From positions 1-20,869 of IMG/VR virus record IMGVR_UViG_3300010883_000638: a stretch of 20,869 bases of DNA, one strand, 5' to 3'. This DNA is from a virus. Both the position numbers and the translations under genes were made by a program. Shown in pieces: positions 1 through 6,242 of the stretch (positions are counted from its first letter, which is position 1; each line of letters starts with the position of its first letter). A model generated the notes under the pieces. It was given only the letters and a program-made list of their open reading frames with translations. It was not told the origin of the DNA and did not search any database.

Positions 1-101
1 TCTAGATTAGTAGTTGAATGATAAGGACTAGTTTCTTCATATACATCTATAGACGCACATTTAGTATTTACACATATATTAATTTTAGGAACAAGAGCCA
101 T
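1..101 (-). CDS. Partial structural protein, N-terminus only (runs off the left edge)
   Basis: An open frame starts at the ATG at 101-99 and runs without a stop off the left edge, giving 33 complete codons. It begins MALVPKINICVNTKCASIDV and continues with acidic and Ser/Thr-rich residues. Short N-termini of this kind, with two cysteines and an E/D-T-T/S turn ahead of a Y, remind me of small tail or neck proteins in Bacteroidota phages, but this is an impression and no fold can be assigned. It is the next gene after the 437-aa structural protein on the same strand, separated from it by a strong terminator, so it probably has its own promoter or is reached by readthrough. Confidence 0.6.
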   Translation of the reverse strand, partial: MALVPKINICVNTKCASIDVYEETSPYHSTTNL

Positions 102-118
102 TATAATAGGTTTTACAT

Positions 119-148
119 TTACTACTTAAAGGTAGTAATTTTTTTTAA
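119..148 (+). terminator. Small hairpin with T-run, plus-strand orientation (weak)
   Basis: TTACTAC (119-125) and GTAGTAA (132-138) form a 7-bp stem with a 6-base loop, followed by eight T (139-146). It has terminator form for rightward transcripts. No rightward gene is seen here, so it may instead be a leader hairpin of the leftward gene that starts at 101. Confidence 0.35.
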
Positions 149-153
149 TTAAT

Positions 154-198
154 AAAAAAAAGTAGCCTGCCTAGACAGCAATATTTCGGCAGGCTACT
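154..198 (-). terminator. Rho-independent terminator after the 437-aa structural gene
   Basis: AGTAGCCTGCC (161-171) pairs perfectly with GGCAGGCTACT (188-198), an 11-bp stem with a 16-base loop. On the minus strand it is followed directly by a run of eight T (complement of the A-run ending at 161). It lies just after the stop codon of the gene at 222-1535 and is the strongest terminator in the window. Confidence 0.92.
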
Positions 199-221
199 GA
201 GGGTTGAGGAGAAAATCCTTA

Positions 222-1535
222 TTATGACATATCTAATGAAGTAACGGCAGCTACTTGTGGTGCTAATGCTCCACATAAAATTTTACCTGTACTTACACCT
301 CCTGCGCCTGTTACAGCACTTACAAGTCCTGTAGCAGCACCGTTAAGGTTTAAATAGATCAAAACATTACCTTTAGCTGTTGCATTAGATGTTAAATAAC
401 TTACATCTTCTGTCCAAGCAATATTTATAACAGAATATCTAGAAGTTAATGCTGTGTTAGCACTTTCTCCAGGAATTTTAACTGCAGACTCACGAATTGT
501 TGGAGGAGTACCAATAGTACCTTGTCCTTCAAATCCCCAATTCATAAATTCATCCATAGCAACTTGTTCCCACATACCGCTACCTGTTTTAGCTCCTACT
601 AAAGAAGTAATAGTTGCAGCAGTATCAGAAAATGTAGCTGTAAAACGATTTGTGTAGTAATTTCTCCAATTAGAAACACTAAACTTATTTTCAACACCTG
701 TAATCTGAACTCCTGATGCAGCAGCGACTGCATTAGCATTAGTAATACGAATAGCTACAGCAGATGCTACAATTGTAATAGTCTCACCTTGGTAAGCCCA
801 TTCTAAAGTAAGATCCCCTGAAGTAGTTTCTTCAGAAGTTACTTTATATACAGGGCTTGTTAATACATTAGAAACTGCTATGTAGTCACCTGCTACAATA
901 GCTGTAGTAGCAGTAGCAGCAGAAGCTTCAACTAATTTAGAACCTTTAGTAAAAGTAAGTTCTACTGTACCTGTAGCTGTTATAGCACTTCTTGCTCCAG
1001 CATTAAGCATTTCAAATTTAATATATCCATCTGGATCAAGGGCAAAGTTTTTAATACCACTTTTTACTAATTCTTTTGCTACTTCTGATTGAGTTGCAGC
1101 AGCATCAGTTTTAATAGGACCTGCAAATTGACTAGTTGGTTGAGAGTTGTCTCTTCCATTGTTGTCATTTCTACGAATTCTTAAATAGTAATCTGTAGAG
1201 TTAGCTGATGGTAAAGAACCTGTAGTTCCATTATACCCAACAGTAGTAACTTGTTGTACAGCATCTACGTGTACTCCAAGAGAAAAAGTTTCTTTTCCTT
1301 TAGTAATAAGAGGACTTCTCATTAAAGGCTTATTTACTCCTAAACTTTGAACAATAGCATATCTACCGCCTGTAGCAATATCACCATAAGTTTCTCTTCT
1401 TCCACCTGCGTCTACAAAACAAACTCCTCCTGAACCTAGGTTAGCATTTGTTACAAGTTTTCCGTCAGCAGGAATTGTCGATGTTTCGTGATCGCTTACT
1501 AATGCAGCGAAGACGTTGTCTGATTTTCTTAACAT
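222..1535 (-). CDS. Virion structural protein of the head-neck-tail block (437 aa)
   Basis: A 437-residue protein rich in Ala, Thr, Ser, Gly and Val with few charged residues, typical of beta-rich virion proteins. No signal peptide or membrane segment is visible. Near residue 320 it has the pattern GSGMWEQVAMDEFMNWGFEG followed by a Pro-Pro pair, and it ends in a hydrophobic LIYLNLNG segment. I associate such W-E-x-V/A...E-x-F...G-x-E-G patterns with tail-tube-like or tail-hub-like phage proteins, but this is not a firm assignment. It follows the connector-like 254-aa gene by 37 bases and is followed by a strong terminator, so it is the last gene of this transcription unit. Candidate roles are tail hub, ring protein or capsid decoration. 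The structural class is likely; the exact role is unknown. Confidence 0.8.
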   Translation of the reverse strand: MLRKSDNVFAALVSDHETSTIPADGKLVTNANLGSGGVCFVDAGGRRETYGDIATGGRYAIVQSLGVNKPLMRSPLITKGKETFSLGVHVDAVQQVTTVGYNGTTGSLPSANSTDYYLRIRRNDNNGRDNSQPTSQFAGPIKTDAAATQSEVAKELVKSGIKNFALDPDGYIKFEMLNAGARSAITATGTVELTFTKGSKLVEASAATATTAIVAGDYIAVSNVLTSPVYKVTSEETTSGDLTLEWAYQGETITIVASAVAIRITNANAVAAASGVQITGVENKFSVSNWRNYYTNRFTATFSDTAATITSLVGAKTGSGMWEQVAMDEFMNWGFEGQGTIGTPPTIRESAVKIPGESANTALTSRYSVINIAWTEDVSYLTSNATAKGNVLIYLNLNGAATGLVSAVTGAGGVSTGKILCGALAPQVAAVTSLDMS

Positions 1536-1572
1536 TTTTTGTTTTTTTTAAGTTAATATTATGTTAAATTGT

Positions 1573-2337
1573 TTATTCTAAATCTTTTGAAGACATAGTG
1601 TTAACTAAGTCTTGCTCTCGTACTCTTTCTAATAATAAACTCTTAGCTATATCTATAATAGGTAAATGAGTTGATTCATCGAGAATACAATTTCTTTGGT
1701 CTGCAACAGTATCTCTATCTACTACAATGTTAGGCGGATTTATAAGATAGTTTATAGCATAGCTTTCTATATTATAAGTTCCGTCTGTAACTAATTGGTG
1801 TCTTTTAGCTGTAGCTACAGCAGAAGGTAATTCTCCTGAAGTTTCTCTAGAAAACACTAATCTCCAAGTCATTGAGTCACCGTAAGTAGTGAAATAAGGT
1901 TTTTTATACTTATTTTTTGATAGTCTAGAAACCTCATCATGTGATACTACATTAAATATAGTACTTATTGGAGTAACACCATCTGTACAAATCTTTTTGT
2001 CTATTGTTCCTTCTTCATGTATTGTATACATAAAAGAATCATTAGTTCCATTAGGTAAGTCATAAAACGTACCGTTAGCAAAAACACCTGTTTGATCAGT
2101 AGAAGCAGTGAGCACAGCTCTCGCAATAAGAGCACTGAGCCCCTGACTTCTTACCTCGGTTTCTTCTAAACTTTCACCTTTACGGTTATTTTTTCTATCA
2201 ATAAACTGTTTAATGTATACATGCATAGCGTCAGTAAGAACAGAAGAATAATCTACATCTTCGTATCCTGGTGAACCAAAACTAGTAGCTCTGTCTACTT
2301 GTTGGTCTAGTTCGTTTGCCATTGCATTTGCATCCAT
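1573..2337 (-). CDS. Probable head-to-tail connector (ring/adaptor) protein (254 aa)
   Basis: A 254-residue protein. The N-terminus is helical (ALTDAMHVYIKQFIDRKNN-like, residues about 35-50). The C-terminus (about 200-240) reads NPPNIVVDRDTVADQRNCIL, then a D-E-S-T-H-x-P-I-I-D-I-A helix and LLLERVRE. In crAss-like phages a 'C-x-L-D/P-E-x-T-H-x-x-I-V-D-x-A' ending is, to my memory, typical of a conserved connector protein stacked under the portal. That attribution is from family knowledge and not from a search. It starts 8 bases after the stop of the 143-aa gene and precedes the 437-aa structural gene, which fits the neck part of the operon. The start at ATG 2337 is the only nearby ATG in frame. 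Confidence 0.75.
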   Translation of the reverse strand: MDANAMANELDQQVDRATSFGSPGYEDVDYSSVLTDAMHVYIKQFIDRKNNRKGESLEETEVRSQGLSALIARAVLTASTDQTGVFANGTFYDLPNGTNDSFMYTIHEEGTIDKKICTDGVTPISTIFNVVSHDEVSRLSKNKYKKPYFTTYGDSMTWRLVFSRETSGELPSAVATAKRHQLVTDGTYNIESYAINYLINPPNIVVDRDTVADQRNCILDESTHLPIIDIAKSLLLERVREQDLVNTMSSKDLE

Positions 2338-2345
2338 ATTTTACT

Positions 2346-2777
2346 TTATTTTTTGTTAGCCATTTCTACTTGAGATTTAACTCTCATATGCATGTCCTGG
2401 TTCTCTGGGTCTTCCATCCACCTCAAGGCTTGTGTCAGATCTCCTATTTCTATTCCGTTATCCAAAGTATAACGTCTATCATTCATTTTTTTAACGGCTC
2501 CAACTTCAACAGCTTGCTGCATAAAGATTTTACCTTTGTATGTAGGATCTTCTACAATTCTTAAAAATCCTTCAGGGCTTTCTTCTAGTACCTGTAGTAT
2601 TTCTGTTTCTAACCAATCACTATTGTAATTAGCAGGAATTGTTCTTCCTAACGCCCTAATGAATCCTTTCATGTTAGAATCACTAGATACAATTTTACCA
2701 TACTCTGCAAAAGCTCTTGTTTTAAGTTTACCTGCTTCAGCTCTTTGAGAAACTAATTTACCTTGATTCACAACCAT
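2346..2777 (-). CDS. Conserved small virion/neck-block protein (143 aa), function unknown
   Basis: A soluble, mostly helical 143-residue protein with mixed charge: Lys/Arg-rich in the first 30 residues, acidic in the middle. No membrane segment, signal peptide or known catalytic motif is seen. The reading frame stays open for about 23 codons before the first ATG (2777), back into the end of the previous gene, but contains no ATG, GTG or TTG, so 2777 is kept as the start. It lies between the 159-aa and 254-aa genes with short gaps, in the segment that holds head-completion and ring proteins in crAss-like phages. A head-neck role is inferred from position only. Confidence 0.7.
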   Translation of the reverse strand: MVVNQGKLVSQRAEAGKLKTRAFAEYGKIVSSDSNMKGFIRALGRTIPANYNSDWLETEILQVLEESPEGFLRIVEDPTYKGKIFMQQAVEVGAVKKMNDRRYTLDNGIEIGDLTQALRWMEDPENQDMHMRVKSQVEMANKK

Positions 2778-2824
2778 GAATTCATAAGTAGCTCTGTTTC
2801 TTCTTTCCTCATAAGAAGGAGAGA

Positions 2825-3304
2825 TTAAGTTATGGTAGATATTAAAATTTTATATCTAAACATACCTAAAGCAGTATTTAAATCAAGAGTCATACCTTGC
2901 TTAGTCAAAGTAACTCTACTTTTTTTATCCGTTCTCCAGAAATTATCTGCTGGAACATTGTACGGATTTAGGTCTACACCTAATTCTTTTTCAAAAAACT
3001 CACGCTCGGTCATACCGTTAGGAAAACCGTCAATGTATTTTTTAATCATTTTTTTATCAATGTCATCAAGTATCATTTTAATTCCTCCACCTTTTCGGGC
3101 ACTCATTAAAGGAACTTGAAAACTCTTTTTTACTTTGTTAAACATGAAAGGCTCTTTTGTAAGATCCTGTCCTGCTACTAGTAATTTTTTCCACTTTCCT
3201 GAAGACTCTATAGGTTTAACCTCTACAGTTCTTTTTTCTAGAAAGGATTCCCAGACAATCTTTGTCTCGGATATTTTTGTTTTAATCTTTGTTTCTACAC
3301 TCAT
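2825..3304 (-). CDS. Conserved crAss-like head/neck block protein (159 aa)
   Basis: A 159-residue basic protein, first gene downstream of the major capsid gene. Its C-terminus carries the block DNFWRTDKKSRVTLTKQGMT followed by LDLNTALGMFRYKILIS. I recognise this 'NFWR-x-D-K-x-x-R-V-T-L-T-K-x-G-x-T-L-D-L' ending from proteins encoded next to the capsid gene in crAss-like phages, where the function is not established to my knowledge. There is no signal peptide or membrane segment. The MCP terminator lies between the MCP stop and this start, so expression depends on readthrough or on a promoter in the roughly 45-base gap 3305-3349. Auxiliary capsid and head-completion roles are both possible. 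Confidence 0.75.
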   Translation of the reverse strand: MSVETKIKTKISETKIVWESFLEKRTVEVKPIESSGKWKKLLVAGQDLTKEPFMFNKVKKSFQVPLMSARKGGGIKMILDDIDKKMIKKYIDGFPNGMTEREFFEKELGVDLNPYNVPADNFWRTDKKSRVTLTKQGMTLDLNTALGMFRYKILISTIT

Positions 3305-3349
3305 TTTGCTGTCGTTATTATATTAAATTTTTCCTCAAAAACTTAAATA

Positions 3350-3378
3350 AGCTCCCCTACTGTTAGAGTAAGGGAGCT
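3350..3378 (-). terminator. Hairpin terminator downstream of the major capsid gene
   Basis: AGCTCCCCTACT (3350-3361) and AGTAAGGGAGCT (3367-3378) form a 12-bp stem with one G-T pair and a 5-base loop. On the minus strand it follows the MCP stop by about 15 bases and is followed by a T-rich but interrupted stretch. It is probably a partial terminator or RNA-stabilising hairpin that raises MCP transcript relative to the genes beyond it. The GGGAGC core recurs in two plus-strand terminators at 16126 and 17376. Confidence 0.7.
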
Positions 3379-3392
3379 ATATTTAATATTAA

Positions 3393-4901
3393 TTATTTAG
3401 TTACGTTCAAACGTAAATCTACAACTTTAGTAGGATCTTCAATCATCATTCCTCCCCATTTTTGGAAGTGAACTTCGTATCCATCAATTGCTGACGATAC
3501 TGATTTAGGAGAACCTTTACCACCTGCAGTAAACGGATCACGCATACCTGCGATGTATGCCCAGTTATAATCTGGAACACCTTTTGGTTTAACTCTGTAG
3601 ATTCCTGCATCTTCACCGTAGTCAAGAGCGATCATTCTGTGAGACTCAACAATCCCTGCACCATCTGGGTGACGTTGTGGGAAGTATACATCATCATCAA
3701 GGAAATCTAAGATCTCAACTCTAAGCTCAACACCGTTATACCATGAGTATACGTTATATTGTGGCTCCATAGAAGAGTAAGTATTATTACCTCCAAGGTT
3801 TCCTGGTTGAGTTTTACCTGTTAACCATCTATCAGAAATAACAGTTACTGTTGAAGCAGTTTTAGCAGAAATTTGCTTAGAAATTTCAATCGCACCGAAC
3901 TCACCAGTCATGATGTGAACTACACGTTTTCCACGCTCAAGTTTACCAACACCCATATCAAGTAACATCTCTAAATGCCAATCAAGGTCGTATGTATTGT
4001 AGTAGTGTACGTTTGATGGAGCAATTTGCTCAAAGAAACCAGCACCAGACTCAATAGCATATTTAGTCTTGTCATCTTTGTTTAAATACTTGTGATCAGA
4101 TGTCCAGTTTTTCTTACCATAAAGACACATTCTTGCAAACATTTCTTCTAATTGGTGGTGAGCAACTAAATCCTGATAGTTAATCCACATTGATTCTTTT
4201 TCACCTTTGTAGTTGAATCCAAATTCTAATGGCTCATTTTTTCCTTTGTTGATTGTGTTACCAGCAACTTCATACTGCATACGCAATGTAGAAGGACGGT
4301 TTTCCATTCTCCAAGGAGAACTGTAGTAAGGTTCAGCACCTTGATAAGACAGTGTAGAAGGCGTAGCTCCGTAGAATTTAGAGAAACGAGTACTAACTGC
4401 TAATTCATCAGAAGGAACAGTAGTGTTTGTATCATCTGTAAGTAATTCAACTTCTACTTTGTAACGTGAACCTGCGTCCATTGATTTTTTTACTAAGTAG
4501 TGGTAAGCATCAGATTCTCCACGTAAAACATTTGTTTCTTCAAACAAAGGCTCGTCAAAAATAAGATAGAAACGCTCTCCATTTGATCCTACATTTGCAG
4601 GAAAAGTTCCAGCAGAAATAGTAAGACCACCGATTGTTTCAGCATCAACAAGAGCTAAATTTTTGTCATGTTGACCTTGTAGCATCCAGTTATAGAAACC
4701 ATTTTCTTGTTCAACTTCTTTTACAGGAAAACGATCTACGAATTCACGTAGTTTTCCTTGTAAGTTAGTTTTGTAAATAGACTTGATTACGTTAGAAATC
4801 AATTCTGGTTTTTGTTGGTACAAAGCATGAAAGTGATTATCGGTAACAAGACCGTTATAATCCACAGCAGCATACTTTTGTAACGGAAGTAATTGTGACA
4901 T
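3393..4901 (-). CDS. Major capsid protein, crAss-like (502 aa)
   Basis: The HK97-fold shell protein of crAss-like phages is about 490-510 residues long, and this gene matches at 502. Recognisable segments are the N-terminal helix around residues 15-60 (HFHALYQQKPELISNVIK), the middle block YYSSPWRMENRPSTLR, and the conserved C-terminal block DYNWAYIAGMRDPF (444-457) followed by a Gly-rich turn. It sits after the portal and scaffold-position genes and before the neck genes, the usual order. Its base composition is richer in G and C than the neighbouring genes and its codons look more selected, as expected for the most abundant virion protein. A hairpin terminator follows it. Start at ATG 4901, preceded by an A-rich leader. 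Confidence 0.95.
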   Translation of the reverse strand: MSQLLPLQKYAAVDYNGLVTDNHFHALYQQKPELISNVIKSIYKTNLQGKLREFVDRFPVKEVEQENGFYNWMLQGQHDKNLALVDAETIGGLTISAGTFPANVGSNGERFYLIFDEPLFEETNVLRGESDAYHYLVKKSMDAGSRYKVEVELLTDDTNTTVPSDELAVSTRFSKFYGATPSTLSYQGAEPYYSSPWRMENRPSTLRMQYEVAGNTINKGKNEPLEFGFNYKGEKESMWINYQDLVAHHQLEEMFARMCLYGKKNWTSDHKYLNKDDKTKYAIESGAGFFEQIAPSNVHYYNTYDLDWHLEMLLDMGVGKLERGKRVVHIMTGEFGAIEISKQISAKTASTVTVISDRWLTGKTQPGNLGGNNTYSSMEPQYNVYSWYNGVELRVEILDFLDDDVYFPQRHPDGAGIVESHRMIALDYGEDAGIYRVKPKGVPDYNWAYIAGMRDPFTAGGKGSPKSVSSAIDGYEVHFQKWGGMMIEDPTKVVDLRLNVTK

Positions 4902-4940
4902 TTTTCTTTTTTTTATTTATTAAACGAATATATTTATTTA

Positions 4941-5399
4941 TTACTTTTTCTTTTTATAGCCTCTTTCTAGCATATCTAAAATTCCAGAAGTTTTTCCTGA
5001 AACATTAGAAGAGTTTTGTCTACCTAGACCTCTTTCTTCTTCTGATGCTAATACTCTATCTAATTCTGATACAGCTTTTGTTTTAGCTACTTTTTTAATC
5101 TTATCAATGTTAGGCACAAACTTACCTTCTTTAGTAACATCGAAAAGTCCTAGTTGATCGTAGTAACTCATGAGTGCCTGAAATTCTGCAGGCTGTTTCA
5201 TTTGTTTATACATTAAACTAGTATATTCTCTACCGTTTTCGTCTTTGTAGACTGGGGCAGTCATATTAGTTTTAATTTTATCTCTAACAGTTTTGTTAAG
5301 CTTTAGTCCAGTTATAAACTCTTCTCTAGAATCTACAGTAGTCATTAAATTATTAAACTGTTCGTTTTGAGCATTTTTATATTGCTCCATTTTTTGCAT
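4941..5399 (-). CDS. C-terminal part of a split scaffold-position protein (152 aa from the first ATG)
   Basis: From its first ATG (5399) this encodes 152 hydrophilic, helical residues ending in a basic YKKKK tail. The same frame is open for 34 more codons upstream (5400-5501), encoding a coiled-coil-like stretch (EADGIDKLEQKAKTALPSL...), and meets the preceding gene at a single TAA (5504-5502). The two pieces therefore read as one 401-codon gene, the length and composition expected of a scaffold or internal head protein between portal and MCP. There is no ATG, GTG or TTG between the TAA and 5399 that would give an earlier start. It may be translated separately, made by readthrough, or disabled. 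Ends 39 bases before the MCP start. Confidence 0.75.
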   Translation of the reverse strand: MQKMEQYKNAQNEQFNNLMTTVDSREEFITGLKLNKTVRDKIKTNMTAPVYKDENGREYTSLMYKQMKQPAEFQALMSYYDQLGLFDVTKEGKFVPNIDKIKKVAKTKAVSELDRVLASEEERGLGRQNSSNVSGKTSGILDMLERGYKKKK

Positions 5400-5501
5400 C
5401 TTATCTTGTTCAGCTTTTTTTACTACTGAAGAAGCTTGATTTATAAGAGAAGGTAAAGCAGTTTTAGCTTTTTGTTCTAACTTATCAATACCGTCAGCTT
5501 C

Positions 5502-6146
5502 TTAAACCATCTTTCTAGCCTCATCATCTGAAAAATTCTTTCCTTTTAAATATTCAAAATAAATATTTTTTTGAAGGTTAGCATCTTCAGAAAGAGCCAT
5601 TGAAGAAACGTTTTCTAAAAAATCAAGACGTTGTGCTATTTGAATAGCTTGGTCTGTATCAGAAAATTTATCTTCAATTTCTAAGAATTTTTTCTTAGCT
5701 CCTGAAAAGTTGTTCATCCAAGATTCTGTTTGAGATTTAAATTGTGTTTCTAATGTTCTAGCCATAAGTTTTTTAACTGTATCGGCTGAAGCATCTTCTA
5801 ACATTCCTTCAATCTCTTCTTCATCAACTCCTAAAAAGATATCGTCTTTCATCAAGTCTTTAATAAGAGCTTGATAACGAGTAGTTCCTTTTTCAGGAGG
5901 ATCAACAGAATCTTTAGATTCCATTGTTGTAGTTTCAATTTCCTCGCCAGAAGTCGTTTCTTCTGGTGGCATGATAGTTAAACCATCACTAATAGATATT
6001 TCTTTTTCTTCTTCCTTCGTTTCTTCCGAAACTTCTAGATTTTCAGAATCTTCACTTTTAATTTCTCCTCCTAAATGTGATTCTTCTAATTCTTGCGGTG
6101 ATAATATCTGAATACCGTCAAACAATTCATTTTCTCCTTTACTCAT
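5502..6146 (-). CDS. N-terminal part of a scaffold-position protein (214 aa), ends at an in-frame TAA
   Basis: The first 85 residues are extremely acidic (runs of Glu with Ser/Thr); residues 90-214 are helical with alternating charge. Acidic, low-complexity, helical proteins between portal and major capsid genes are usually scaffolding or head-cargo proteins, and that role is inferred here from position and composition. The frame ends with ...ARKMV then TAA at 5504-5502, and continues open in the same frame to 4941 (see the separate 152-aa entry). A one-base change of the TAA to AAA, GAA or CAA would restore a single 401-residue protein. The start ATG at 6146 has an AT-rich upstream gap of 96 bases that could hold a promoter. 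Confidence 0.8.
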   Translation of the reverse strand: MSKGENELFDGIQILSPQELEESHLGGEIKSEDSENLEVSEETKEEEKEISISDGLTIMPPEETTSGEEIETTTMESKDSVDPPEKGTTRYQALIKDLMKDDIFLGVDEEEIEGMLEDASADTVKKLMARTLETQFKSQTESWMNNFSGAKKKFLEIEDKFSDTDQAIQIAQRLDFLENVSSMALSEDANLQKNIYFEYLKGKNFSDDEARKMV

Positions 6147-6242
6147 TGCTGTCTTTATTTAATTACAATATTAAAATTATTTTTATAATATATAAACCTT
6201 ATTTAAGTTATTTTGTTCTAAGAAGTATAGCTATATATTAAA

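Noticed and set aside
222-1535. Calling the 437-aa gene a tail fibre or receptor-binding protein
   Set aside because: It lacks the long repetitive shaft or collagen-like and lectin-like features; its position and composition fit a neck or tail-hub type protein better.
2778-2850. Upstream in-frame extension of the 143-aa gene (open for about 23 codons and protein-like)
   Set aside because: It contains no ATG, GTG or TTG and overlaps the end of the previous gene; ATG 2777 is the simplest start.
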